This document shows, piece after piece, positions 23,593 to 31,846 of a stretch of 64,000 nucleotides of DNA. Source of the DNA: Micromonospora radicis (GTDB lineage Bacteria > Actinomycetota > Actinomycetes > Mycobacteriales > Micromonosporaceae); assembly GCF_003583405.1 (NCBI RefSeq), contig NZ_QXEC01000012.1, positions 62,001 through 126,000 on the forward strand. Reading direction: 5' to 3'. A program made the position numbers and the translations under genes. Numbering within the stretch: position 1 is the first letter of the stretch; each line of letters begins with the position of its first letter. The notes beneath the pieces are model-generated. The model searched no databases. It was not told where the DNA came from and worked only from the letters and a program-made list of their open reading frames with translations.

Positions 23593-24947
23593 CCGGACGC
23601 CACCTCCGGTCGCGGCGCCGGGCGCGGCAACACCGGCCCGACGGGCCGGGTCTCCCGCTCGACCAGGGCCATGGTGAGGGCGATGGCGAAGAACGCCACC
23701 GAGAGGTTCGGGCTGGCCATGCCGTAGAACGGCATCTGCACCAGACACACCACCGGTAGCACCGCGAGCCACTGACCCGGCGCCGACCGGACCCGGGCGC
23801 AGATCACCGCAACCAGCGCGAACCAGCCGAGGAAGGACAACAGCGCCGGTACGCCGTGACTGAACAGCACCATCCACAGTTGACCCTGGGTGCCGACCGG
23901 CACCGGTGCGCTGATGGTGTCGACGCTGGCCGGGGCGCCGTACCCGAGCCACGGCGACTCGGCGACGCGCCGCAGCACCTCGCCGTAGAGCGCGAAGCGG
24001 TCACTGTTGGTGTCGCTGGACTCGACCCGGTTGTCGATCAGCTCGGCGACCGGGATGACCAGGGTGGCGAGCCCGCCGATGAGCAGCACGCCGACCACCG
24101 AGGCGCCGACCCGGACGTTGCCCCGGCGGGCGGCCCGCAGACCGAGCACCAGCAGACCGGCGCCGAGGCTGACGAACATCGTCCGGTTGAGGGTGAGGAA
24201 GGCCGGTGCCAGCGACAGCGGCAGCGAGGCGATCAGCGCCCAGCGCAGCAGCCCCCGCCGCCGCAGCATGACGAACGCCACCACGCAGGGCAGTGTCATC
24301 GCGTACGCGCTGCCGTAGTTGTTGGTGTACGGGAAGGGTGCCGACGGCCGGTAGATCGGGTTCAGCGAACGGGCACTGAACTCGCTGGCCCCGACCCGCA
24401 CCAGATCCTGGATGTACGGGTTACCGGCGATGCCACCCGGCAGCAGCATCTCCATCGGCGTGCCGAGCGTGAACCGGGGCATCACCACACCCAGCCAGCC
24501 GAGCGCCACCAGCGCGAACCAGAACAGGCACAGCGGCACCAGCAGCGCCGACAGGTCCGCGCGTTGCCGGGCGACGGCGTACACGTAGACGCCGACCACC
24601 AGGGCGGTGACGTAGAAGCCGAGGCGCAGGCCGAAGCCGAGCAGCGAACCGACCGTCGACAACTGGGTGGCGCTGACCATGACCAGTGCCAGGAAGAGCA
24701 GCCAGATCCCGGTGCCCGGCGGCAGCGGCACCCGGCCCCGGACCAGCAGCAGCGCCAGCAGCACCGCGCCCAGCAACGACCAGCCCAGGTAGAACGCCCC
24801 GGCCAGCCACCAGACCGGCACCAGGCCGAACATCACCGTCAGCGGCCACACCGGCAGCCGGGGCAGCGGCGCCGGGGCCAGCCGCGCGTCCGGCGCGGCG
24901 GAGGCGCCGGCCGGGTCGCTGACCGACGGCGGGCTGAGGACCGGCAC
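23589..24947 (-). CDS. Wzy-like polymerase / O-antigen ligase family protein
   Basis: Polytopic membrane protein of 452 residues with about 11-12 hydrophobic helices and a central extracellular loop (PGGIAGNPYIQDLVRVGASEF region). The C-terminal part SDTNSDRFALYGEVLRRVAE-SPWLGYG matches the Wzy_C motif (R...W...I/E..P..G.G). Predicted to polymerise repeat units, or ligate glycan, on the outer face of the membrane. Transcribed between the Wzz-like gene (3-bp gap) and the flippase (4-bp overlap). Confidence 0.85.
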   Translation of the reverse strand: MPVLSPPSVSDPAGASAAPDARLAPAPLPRLPVWPLTVMFGLVPVWWLAGAFYLGWSLLGAVLLALLLVRGRVPLPPGTGIWLLFLALVMVSATQLSTVGSLLGFGLRLGFYVTALVVGVYVYAVARQRADLSALLVPLCLFWFALVALGWLGVVMPRFTLGTPMEMLLPGGIAGNPYIQDLVRVGASEFSARSLNPIYRPSAPFPYTNNYGSAYAMTLPCVVAFVMLRRRGLLRWALIASLPLSLAPAFLTLNRTMFVSLGAGLLVLGLRAARRGNVRVGASVVGVLLIGGLATLVIPVAELIDNRVESSDTNSDRFALYGEVLRRVAESPWLGYGAPASVDTISAPVPVGTQGQLWMVLFSHGVPALLSFLGWFALVAVICARVRSAPGQWLAVLPVVCLVQMPFYGMASPNLSVAFFAIALTMALVERETRPVGPVLPRPAPRPEVASG

Positions 24948-24950
24948 GCG

Positions 24951-26549
24951 TCACCCCCGGCCGCTGCGGGTCAGGATGAACCCCAGCGGGGCGACCCCCG
25001 CGGCACGCAGCCGCTCCGCCAGGCGGCGGAGGTCGTCCTGGCGGGTCCGGTCCTGTTCGATCACCACCACCGCGGTGCCCTGCCGGGCGGCGGCCACACC
25101 CCGCTCGTCGGCCTCGGCCGGCGGCGCGTTGAACAGCACGGTGCCCTGGGCGGCGCGCTGCCGCCAGGTGCCGAAGCGGACGGTTCCCGCGCCCACCGGC
25201 ACCTCGTCGGCCCGCTCGGCGACGCTGCTCTGCCCGCTGGCCGGCGCGCCACTGGCCATCCGCGGCAGCATCATGGTCGCCTCCGGATCGGCCGGTACGC
25301 GGGCGGCGGCCGGACGCGGGGACGGTCGCCGTACGGTGATCTGCTCGGTGATGTCGTCGACGGAGCCGGAGCCGTCCGGGCGGGGCTTCGGGATGACCGG
25401 CCGGGCCGGGTTCACCGCTGCGGGCAGCCGACCCCGGTCGGTCATCACCGTGGCGCGCAACCGGTCCAGCCGGCCGCTGTCGTCGGCGACGTACACGTCC
25501 CGGCCGGTGGCGGCGAGCGCCACCGCCAGGCCGGCGGTGAGGCTGGACTGATCCTCCCGGGTGGTCAGAAGCGCGACCCGGGCGGGTTCGCGGACCCGCT
25601 CGGCGATGGCCATCGCCACGTACCGGATGTCCGCGTCCACCGCGGTGCGCCGCCCGCGCAGGCCCCGGCCGCGGACGGTGCCGAGCAGCGGCAGGCCGGT
25701 GGCGTCCCGTCCGTCGTCGACCGACCGGGTCCGCCGGTCCATCGACTCCCAGGCGAAGGCGAGCACGATTCCGAGCAGGACACCGCCGAGCACCCCGGCC
25801 ACCACGTAGAGCGGGCCCCGACCGCCCGAGCGGACCAGGGCCCGTTCGGCGGACTGGGTGACCCAGCCCGGGTTGACGTCGACGGCGGCGATCTCCGTGC
25901 GGGCGGAGCTGAGCTGGGTGAGCTGGTTGTTGACCCCGGCGAGTTCGGCGACCGCCGCGTCCCGGGCGCCGCCGCTGGCGTTGGCGACCCGCCGTTGCAG
26001 GGCCGTCTGCTGGGCGGCGACCTTCTCGATGCTCTCGTCGTACGAACGCAGCATCTCCTCCCGCTGCCGCTCGTACATGGCCCGCCGGACGTCCAGGTAC
26101 GACTGGGCGGCGAGGTTGACGCTGTCCACCGCCGACTCGGCGGTGCCCGCGGAGTAGGTGAAGCGCAGGATCTGGCCGCCGGCGGGCACCTCCACGTCCA
26201 GCGCGTCCCGCACGTCGCGCGGATCCCGGCCGCCGGCCTCGGCGAGCCGCTGCACCACGTCGGTGCCGGTGGCGATGCCACTCTCCACGTTCATGTTCAC
26301 CGCCCGGTCGGCCGCCGCCCCGCTGGGGGTGAAGGCGTCGGTGACCACCGGGCGGACCGCCACCACCGCGCTCGCGGTGACCGCGCCGGGAACCAGCAGG
26401 ACGTACCCGAGGGCGGCGGCCAGCCCCAGCGCCGAAACCGCGGCCACCAGCCGGATTCGATGCAGCGGCACCCGCAACAGATCGGTCAGGGTGACCGTCC
26501 GGGCCGCGGCCACGCCGCCGGGCCAGTTGCCGGGCTGTGCATCAGTCAT
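24951..26549 (-). CDS. Wzz-like chain-length protein fused to a degenerate BY-kinase-like domain
   Basis: 532 residues: cytoplasmic start, TM1 about 33-55, extracellular Wzz domain with a coiled-coil region (about 155-225), TM2 246-267 after NPGWVTQSAERA, then a cytoplasmic ATPase-like domain (about 305-532). In bacterial tyrosine kinases the P-loop reads PGEGKST; here the equivalent site is TTREDQSSLTAGLAVALA (329-346), lacking the glycine-lysine pair, and the Walker A' strand reads VYVADDSG. There is no C-terminal tyrosine cluster. So it probably controls chain length without kinase activity, or needs another ATPase. First gene of the polysaccharide run. Confidence 0.85.
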   Translation of the reverse strand: MTDAQPGNWPGGVAAARTVTLTDLLRVPLHRIRLVAAVSALGLAAALGYVLLVPGAVTASAVVAVRPVVTDAFTPSGAAADRAVNMNVESGIATGTDVVQRLAEAGGRDPRDVRDALDVEVPAGGQILRFTYSAGTAESAVDSVNLAAQSYLDVRRAMYERQREEMLRSYDESIEKVAAQQTALQRRVANASGGARDAAVAELAGVNNQLTQLSSARTEIAAVDVNPGWVTQSAERALVRSGGRGPLYVVAGVLGGVLLGIVLAFAWESMDRRTRSVDDGRDATGLPLLGTVRGRGLRGRRTAVDADIRYVAMAIAERVREPARVALLTTREDQSSLTAGLAVALAATGRDVYVADDSGRLDRLRATVMTDRGRLPAAVNPARPVIPKPRPDGSGSVDDITEQITVRRPSPRPAAARVPADPEATMMLPRMASGAPASGQSSVAERADEVPVGAGTVRFGTWRQRAAQGTVLFNAPPAEADERGVAAARQGTAVVVIEQDRTRQDDLRRLAERLRAAGVAPLGFILTRSGRG

Positions 26550-26619
26550 GAGCCACCGTCGCTACGTGTCGAACGTGAACATCGCGGGTACCGGAAAGGG
26601 TGGAAGGACTCCACCCGAC

Positions 26620-26657
26620 GATCGGGCCGGCGACGGAAGTCCGTCGCCGGCCCGATC
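26620..26657 (-). terminator. Strong terminator after the secreted repeat-protein gene
   Basis: Perfect 17-bp inverted repeat (26620-26636 and 26641-26657) with an AAGT loop, 40 bp beyond the stop of the upstream gene on the minus strand. It separates the secreted protein gene from the Wzz-like gene, which must have its own promoter in the remaining 70 bp. Confidence 0.85.
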
Positions 26658-26696
26658 TCCACAAGTTACCGAGCTTGCGCTACAACGGGCACACCC

Positions 26697-28685
26697 CTAT
26701 TGCACGGAGAAGAACATTCGCGGCGTCGACCACGTCAATCCTCCGCCAGCCGGCGCGATCACCGTACTCGCCGCGCCGCTGACCGCCGGCGCCGCCGTCG
26801 GGTCGAACGGTACGCTGCGCAGACTTCCGTCGGTGTGGCCGTACACGATGTTGCCGCCGACCCAGGCCATCCCGCGTACCGCCGACCAGGTGACACCGGT
26901 GGTGGGCAGGGTGAACTCGGTGGCGCCGAGGTAGTTGCCGTCCACCTCGAAGTACCGGTAGTAGAGCTGGTTGGCGCCGGTCCGGGTGTAGTACAGCCGT
27001 CCGTCGAGGAAGAACGCGCCGGTCAGGTTCGCCGGGTTGTACCAGTCGTTGTAGCCGGAGGACTCCCAGGGCACCCCGATCGCGGCACCGTTGAACATGG
27101 AGATGTCGATCCGGCTGCCGGTGGGCGTGCCGCTGACGGTACGGGACCAGTAGATCCGGTCGCTCACCCGCCAGGTCGCACCGGCACCGGTGTAGTTCGG
27201 CTGGCTCACCGTGCTCGGCGTGCCGATGCTGGTGCCGTCGAACGGCACCTTGGCCAGTTCGCCCTCACCCGTACCGAGGTAGAGGTAGCCGGTGGTTCCG
27301 GTCGGAGGGTTCCGCGGGGTGATCGTACGACCACCCGCGATCGGGAACATGCCGAGTCGGCCGTGGTACTCGTTGCCCATGCCGTCGGAGTTGTGCCCGA
27401 AGTAGAGCCCGTCGGTGCCCCGCCAGAGCACCGGCACCTGCGAGCCCCAGTTGCTGGCGCCGGAGGGCAGCGCGCTGCCGCCGCGGCGACCGGGGTTCCA
27501 GTTGACCGGCATGCCGGTGGCCGGGGTGACCGCGGCGATGCCGAGCCGGTCGACCGCGCCGGGGCCGGCCGCGTCGTGCGCGTTGGGGTTGTTCAGCCAG
27601 CGGAAGTGCCCGCCGAGGTAGATGATGTTGTCGGCCACCTCGACCGAGGTGATCGTGTCGTTGCCGGTCCAGGCGACCCAGGTACCGAGCTGGTTGGGCC
27701 CGCGGTCGGCGGTCTCGAACCGGACCAGCGCGTCGCAGTAGGCGGCCGGCCAGCCGGAGCCGCCGTTGGTGCCGACGACGAACCAGTCGCCGTTGCCGCC
27801 GAAGCGCACGTCCTGCACGTAGTGCACGAAGGTCGCCGGTGCCACGCACGGCGGTACGAACTTCTCCGTGCTCCAGTCGAGCACGCTGGGCGTGCCGGTC
27901 AGGTCGATCAGCGCCATCTGGTTGCGGGACAGGCCGTTGACGAACATGAAGTTGCCGCCGGCGACCATCGTGCTGCCGTCCGGGGTGACGTCGATGGCCC
28001 ACGCGTACGAGCCGGTGTCGTGTCGGCCCACGGTCGCGTTGATGTTGAAGGTCGGATCGATCGCGCCGGTGCTGGCGTTGAGCCGGGCCAGTCCGGAGTG
28101 CGCGGTGCCGTTGATCCAGTTGAAGGCGCCGGCCAGGTAGAGGTCGTTGCCGTGCAGCACCATGTCGCGGATCATGCCGCCGTCGGAGCGGCCGACCCAG
28201 CTCTCGATGATCATGCCGGTGGCCGGGTCGAGGGCGACCAGGTTCCGGCGGGCCACCCCGTTGACGTTCTTGAACGCGCCGCCGACGATCAGCGTCCCGC
28301 CCGGGCCGGCGATGAGGGAGTTGACCGCACCGTCGAGCACCGGCAGGAAGCTGGTGGAGATGGTGCCGGAGGTCCGGTCGTACGCGAACAGGTAGCGCTG
28401 GGTGATCCAGGCCGTGGTGGCGGTCTGCCGGATCTGGGTGAAGCTGCCGCCCACGAAGACGGTGTTACCCACCTGCGCGAAGGCGCGGGTCTCACCGTCA
28501 CGGGCGTGCGGGGTCTGGTCGGCCGGGTTCGCCGACACCACGGTGCCGGTCTCCGGCACCGGTAGCACGGCCGCGTCGGCCGCATTGGGTACGGCCAGCA
28601 CGGCCGCTATGGTCACCAGCGCGACGGCACCGGCCCGGACTCGACGTCTACGGGTAGGTCGCCACTGGAAGGAGATTATGGGCAC
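26697..28685 (-). CDS. Secreted beta-propeller-like protein with delta-60-type repeats
   Basis: 662 residues with a Sec signal peptide (RRRR at 12-15, hydrophobic 18-33, cleavage near ADA-AV at 38). The body consists of blade-like repeats in which a strand such as VFVGGSFTQI, LIVGGAFKNVNG, LYLAGAFNWING, MVAGGNFMFVNG and IYLGGHFRWLNN recurs, the delta-60/propeller pattern. No catalytic motif is visible. GTG at 28685 follows TGGAGG at six bases. Exported, possibly cell-wall or glycan binding; function unknown. Its leader has an unusual inverted repeat. Confidence 0.8.
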   Translation of the reverse strand: MPIISFQWRPTRRRRVRAGAVALVTIAAVLAVPNAADAAVLPVPETGTVVSANPADQTPHARDGETRAFAQVGNTVFVGGSFTQIRQTATTAWITQRYLFAYDRTSGTISTSFLPVLDGAVNSLIAGPGGTLIVGGAFKNVNGVARRNLVALDPATGMIIESWVGRSDGGMIRDMVLHGNDLYLAGAFNWINGTAHSGLARLNASTGAIDPTFNINATVGRHDTGSYAWAIDVTPDGSTMVAGGNFMFVNGLSRNQMALIDLTGTPSVLDWSTEKFVPPCVAPATFVHYVQDVRFGGNGDWFVVGTNGGSGWPAAYCDALVRFETADRGPNQLGTWVAWTGNDTITSVEVADNIIYLGGHFRWLNNPNAHDAAGPGAVDRLGIAAVTPATGMPVNWNPGRRGGSALPSGASNWGSQVPVLWRGTDGLYFGHNSDGMGNEYHGRLGMFPIAGGRTITPRNPPTGTTGYLYLGTGEGELAKVPFDGTSIGTPSTVSQPNYTGAGATWRVSDRIYWSRTVSGTPTGSRIDISMFNGAAIGVPWESSGYNDWYNPANLTGAFFLDGRLYYTRTGANQLYYRYFEVDGNYLGATEFTLPTTGVTWSAVRGMAWVGGNIVYGHTDGSLRSVPFDPTAAPAVSGAASTVIAPAGGGLTWSTPRMFFSVQ

Positions 28686-28699
28686 GCTGCGCCTCCAGA

Positions 28700-28733
28700 G
28701 TGGACGGGATCGCCGTAGCCTAATCCCGTCCAC
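28700..28733. promoter_or_regulatory. Inverted repeat in the promoter/leader of the secreted repeat-protein gene
   Basis: Perfect 11-bp arms GTGGACGGGAT (28700-28710) and ATCCCGTCCAC (28723-28733) flank 12 bases whose minus-strand reading, together with the adjacent T, contains TAGGCT, a TANNNT-type -10. It ends just before the TGGAGG ribosome site. It could be an operator over the -10 or an RNA hairpin; no partner regulator is evident. Confidence 0.5.
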
Positions 28734-28852
28734 CCCGCAGGGCGACATCCGCCGATTGGGCGGTCAGTGAATCCGTTAGCGGACAACACCGGTGGCGATC
28801 GGATTGCCGACAGCCACCGATGTGCCGCGGACTCGTTCTGCCGAATCTCCGT

Positions 28853-30559
28853 TCAGCGGCTCCCTCCGGTGGGCTGCCGCAGGTAGCTGTCCCGTCCGGC
28901 GGCCGCGAACCCGGCCAGCGCCGCCGCGTCGTGGTTCATCGTCATGTTGCAGTTCTTGGTGGTCGTAGTCACGCCGGCCGAGTTGAAGTAGATCGCGGCC
29001 TTGATCTTCGGGTGAGCCTTCAACGCCGCCGGGAACTCCTCGAACCAACGCCGCTTCGCATTCGGATCGTCGATGTCGAAGTTCGTGCCGAACTCGGCCA
29101 GCATCCGCGGCTTGCCCGCGCCGATGCCCTGCTCGTCCAGCCAGCGGTAGAAGGATCCGATGGTGGTGCTCGGGCTCTTCCAGACCGTGCTGCCGTTGCA
29201 GACGTGGAAGTTGTACGGATCCCAGGCCACCCAGTCGACGTACCGGTCACCGGGGTACAGCCCGGCGTACCGCTGGTAGTGGCCGGACCAACCCATCATC
29301 GTCCACACCCAGACCGCGTTGCGGGCACCGGCCGCGGCGAACCGGTCGTGCACGTACCGCCAGGCCCGGACGAAGTCCGCGTCGCTACCCTTGGCCGGCT
29401 CGTCCTCCGGTTCGTGGTCGAATCCCATGAAGACCGGCCGTCCGACCGCCCGGATCCGACCGGCGACGTCGTCGATGACCTGGTCGTACCGGCCACTGTA
29501 GACGTCCTTCCAGGTCAGCACCGTTCCGGAGGAGAAGACCCGGCTCTCCCAGGCGAAGAACATCAGCCGTCCGTCGCGCATCTGCTCCTGCTGGAACGAA
29601 TCCGGGAAGGCACCGTTGCTGCCGTTGTTGGAGAAGTCGTGGTAGCGGTGCACCACGTCGAACTTCCGCCCCACCTGCGCCTCGACGTCGGTGATCGCCC
29701 GACCGTGGTCCCAGGTCGCCGGATTGGTCGGTGAGTACATCCCCCACCAGGCGCCGCAGGACGGCACCAGCTTCTCCGAGACGGTGCCGCACTTGCCCGA
29801 GCCGGCCGGCGGCGGAGTGGTCGTCGTGGGGCTCGGCCGGGCGGGCGTGGGACGTACCGTCGGCGACGCGCTCGGCGAGGCCGGCGGTGTCGTCGGCGCG
29901 GCCGTGGGCGGCAACGTGGCGCTGGGCGGCGGCGGCGACGGACGGCCACCCAGGTCGTAGCTGAGCACCAGGTTGGGCCGCAGCGCCGAGTTACCGTTCT
30001 CCCCCGACGCCCAGTAGATGCGGGTGTCCAGACCGGCCTGGGCCAGCGACATCGTCCAGATGCCGTTGCCGGTGACCAACCCGGAGACGTCCCACTCGTT
30101 GAAACCCTTGCCGACCGCCGTCACCGCGTCCAGGGCCGAACTGACCCGCTCCGGCGCCGGCCGGACCGCGGTCGCGTCGAGCGCGGAGGCGTGGGCGCTC
30201 ACCGTGGCCTTGAACGCCTGCCAGGCGTGCACCCGTAGGGTCGCCCGGACGTTCACCGCGTTCGCCGGCAGCGACGTCACCATGAAGGCCAGCACCGCGT
30301 CCCGACCGCCACGCGGGTTCCCGTCGCACCGTGCCGGGCAGGTGGCCAGGGTCGTCTTGACGCTGTTGTCGCCATCCTGCGCCACCGACGTGGCGGTGGT
30401 ATCGGCGACCACCGGCACCGACAGGTCGTCGGCGGCGAACAGGGGCACCATGGTCGCGGTCAGCCCGAGCACGACCGTGACGCCGAGCGCGCCGAGGACC
30501 ACGGCCTTGCGCCGGGGACCGGGGTGCCGGATGAGGCGATGAAGTCCACGCCTGGTCAC
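28853..30559 (-). CDS. Secreted GH26-like glycoside hydrolase with N-terminal carbohydrate-binding-type domain
   Basis: 568 residues. Basic start and hydrophobic segment (about 19-42) form a signal peptide or anchor; about 45-205 is a beta-sandwich of the DNRLRE type ending RPNLVLSYDLGG; a Pro/Thr/Ser linker follows; the C-terminal 300 residues are a TIM-barrel hydrolase resembling GH26 mannanases. Candidate acid/base glutamate is in FMGFDHEPEDE and nucleophile in MLAEFGTNFD. GTG at 30559 follows AAGGAG at five bases. Beside a polysaccharide export block it may process the same polymer or an environmental mannan. Confidence 0.8.
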   Translation of the reverse strand: MTRRGLHRLIRHPGPRRKAVVLGALGVTVVLGLTATMVPLFAADDLSVPVVADTTATSVAQDGDNSVKTTLATCPARCDGNPRGGRDAVLAFMVTSLPANAVNVRATLRVHAWQAFKATVSAHASALDATAVRPAPERVSSALDAVTAVGKGFNEWDVSGLVTGNGIWTMSLAQAGLDTRIYWASGENGNSALRPNLVLSYDLGGRPSPPPPSATLPPTAAPTTPPASPSASPTVRPTPARPSPTTTTPPPAGSGKCGTVSEKLVPSCGAWWGMYSPTNPATWDHGRAITDVEAQVGRKFDVVHRYHDFSNNGSNGAFPDSFQQEQMRDGRLMFFAWESRVFSSGTVLTWKDVYSGRYDQVIDDVAGRIRAVGRPVFMGFDHEPEDEPAKGSDADFVRAWRYVHDRFAAAGARNAVWVWTMMGWSGHYQRYAGLYPGDRYVDWVAWDPYNFHVCNGSTVWKSPSTTIGSFYRWLDEQGIGAGKPRMLAEFGTNFDIDDPNAKRRWFEEFPAALKAHPKIKAAIYFNSAGVTTTTKNCNMTMNHDAAALAGFAAAGRDSYLRQPTGGSR

Positions 30560-30958
30560 AGGAACTCCTTGTGTCTGCGACGATAACGCTGAGCAGCGTA
30601 TCGGTGTACACAACAGAGCGTGGGCATGACAGGGGGACCTAAGCGCGTCTTAAAGGTCACCTAAGCCAACGCTGCGACTCGTCGGCGGTTTGTCCGCTCC
30701 GTGCACGACGAAGACCCCGGAGACCGCGTCAGACCGGCCCGGCGACCCGTAGCACGACGATCGGGCGGCCACCCCGGTCGCCGACGTCCCGGCCGAGGAA
30801 GGGAGACGTCGGACGTGTCATGACCGCGCGCCAGGACTCCACCCTCGAAGTCCGTCGCACACCTGCCCCGGAGATCTTGGACAGTTCCCGTTGGTTCCTG
30901 ACCGGAACCGTCCAAGATCCAGGCCAGAACCTCGCCCGTCGCGCTCTACCGGGACAGT
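30560..30958. other. Intergenic region between the GH26-like gene and aroE
   Basis: 399 bp without a convincing gene. It contains the leader of the hydrolase gene, two ACCTAAGC direct repeats (starting near 30637 and 30660) and the GATCTTGGAC palindrome listed separately. Short open frames here lack ribosome sites and family resemblance. Confidence 0.55.
30873..30919. repeat. Intergenic palindrome (GATCTTG family)
   Basis: Arms GATCTTGGACAGTTCC (30873-30888) and GGAACCGTCCAAGATC (30904-30919) match at 15 of 16 positions around a 15-base centre. It shares GATCTTG and the AC that follows with the palindrome at 50088-50161 and the half-site at 54541-54554. Confidence 0.75.
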
Positions 30959-31846
30959 TCACTGTCGGGGAGCACGGGCAGCAGTGAGAGCGGCGGCCAT
31001 CGCAGACCGGGGAGCGGGAACGCCCGTGAACTGCTCGAACTGGCCGACCGCCTGGGCCAGCAACAGGTCCAGGCCGGAAACGACGCGGCAGCCGGCAGCG
31101 GCGGCCGAGGCGGCCAGCGGAGTCGGCCACGGATCGTAGATGGCGTCGAAGAGCACCGTGCCGGGACGCCAGCGAACCACACCGGCCAGTTCGTCAGCGG
31201 CACCCTTCGGTACCGTGGAGATCAGCAGGTTCGCGTCGGCCAGCGCCGCCGCGTCCGTCCAGGACACGGCGGTCAGGGTCAGCCCCAGGGCGGTCGCCAC
31301 CGGTGCCAGTTCGTCGATGGCCGCCGTGCGGCGGGCCACCACGCTCACCTCGGTCGCACCCAGCCGGGCCGCCGCGGCCAGCGCCGCCCGCGCGGTCCCG
31401 CCCGCACCCAGCACGGTGACGGCCCCACCCGCACCCGGCACCACGCCCACCTCACCGACGCCAGACACCACGCCGAGGCCACCCTCGCGTACACCTGCCG
31501 TGGTCAGCACGTCGACCATGCCGCTGACGTCGGTGTTGTCGGCGTACCAGGTGCCGTCGGGGCGGCGTACCAGGGTGTTGGCGGCACCGACGGCGGCGGC
31601 CACCGGCGAGACCTCGGCGGCCACCGCGAGCGCCACCTCCTTGCCGGGCATGGTCACCGACAATCCGGCCCACTCCGGGCCCAGGCCGGCGACCAGGTCC
31701 GGCAGCTCCGCCGCCGCGCACTCGATCCGGGTGTACGACCACCCGGCGAGCCCGGCGGCGGCGTAGCCGGCGTTGTGGATGACCGGGGAGAGCGAGTGCG
31801 CGATCGGCTTGCCCAGCACCGCCGCCCGCCGAGCGGCCACGCTCAC
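30959..31846 (-). CDS. aroE: Shikimate dehydrogenase
   Basis: NADP-dependent reduction of 3-dehydroshikimate to shikimate. 295 residues from the GTG at 31846, which overlaps the mltG stop by four bases (GTGA). Substrate site GKPIAHSLSPVIHNAGY, catalytic lysine in SVTMPGKEVA, aspartate in WYADNTDVSGM, and Rossmann glycine loop VLGAGGTARAAL. Somewhat long because of a Gly/Val-rich insertion (GVVSGVGEVGVVPGAGG) before the Rossmann domain, an oddity compared with the usual 270-280 residues. Ends the mltG-aroE run; the next aro gene is 14 kb away. Confidence 0.93.
   Translation of the reverse strand: MSVAARRAAVLGKPIAHSLSPVIHNAGYAAAGLAGWSYTRIECAAAELPDLVAGLGPEWAGLSVTMPGKEVALAVAAEVSPVAAAVGAANTLVRRPDGTWYADNTDVSGMVDVLTTAGVREGGLGVVSGVGEVGVVPGAGGAVTVLGAGGTARAALAAAARLGATEVSVVARRTAAIDELAPVATALGLTLTAVSWTDAAALADANLLISTVPKGAADELAGVVRWRPGTVLFDAIYDPWPTPLAASAAAAGCRVVSGLDLLLAQAVGQFEQFTGVPAPRSAMAAALTAARAPRQ

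Noticed and set aside
23856..28565. 1569-codon open frame on the plus strand
   Set aside because: It runs antisense across several well-supported genes and is kept open by the high GC at third positions. Its translation is low-complexity (R, G, H, V, D, Q) with no family resemblance.
30614..30958. Small open frames between the GH26-like gene and aroE
   Set aside because: No ribosome sites and no resemblance to known proteins; the stretch contains a palindrome instead.
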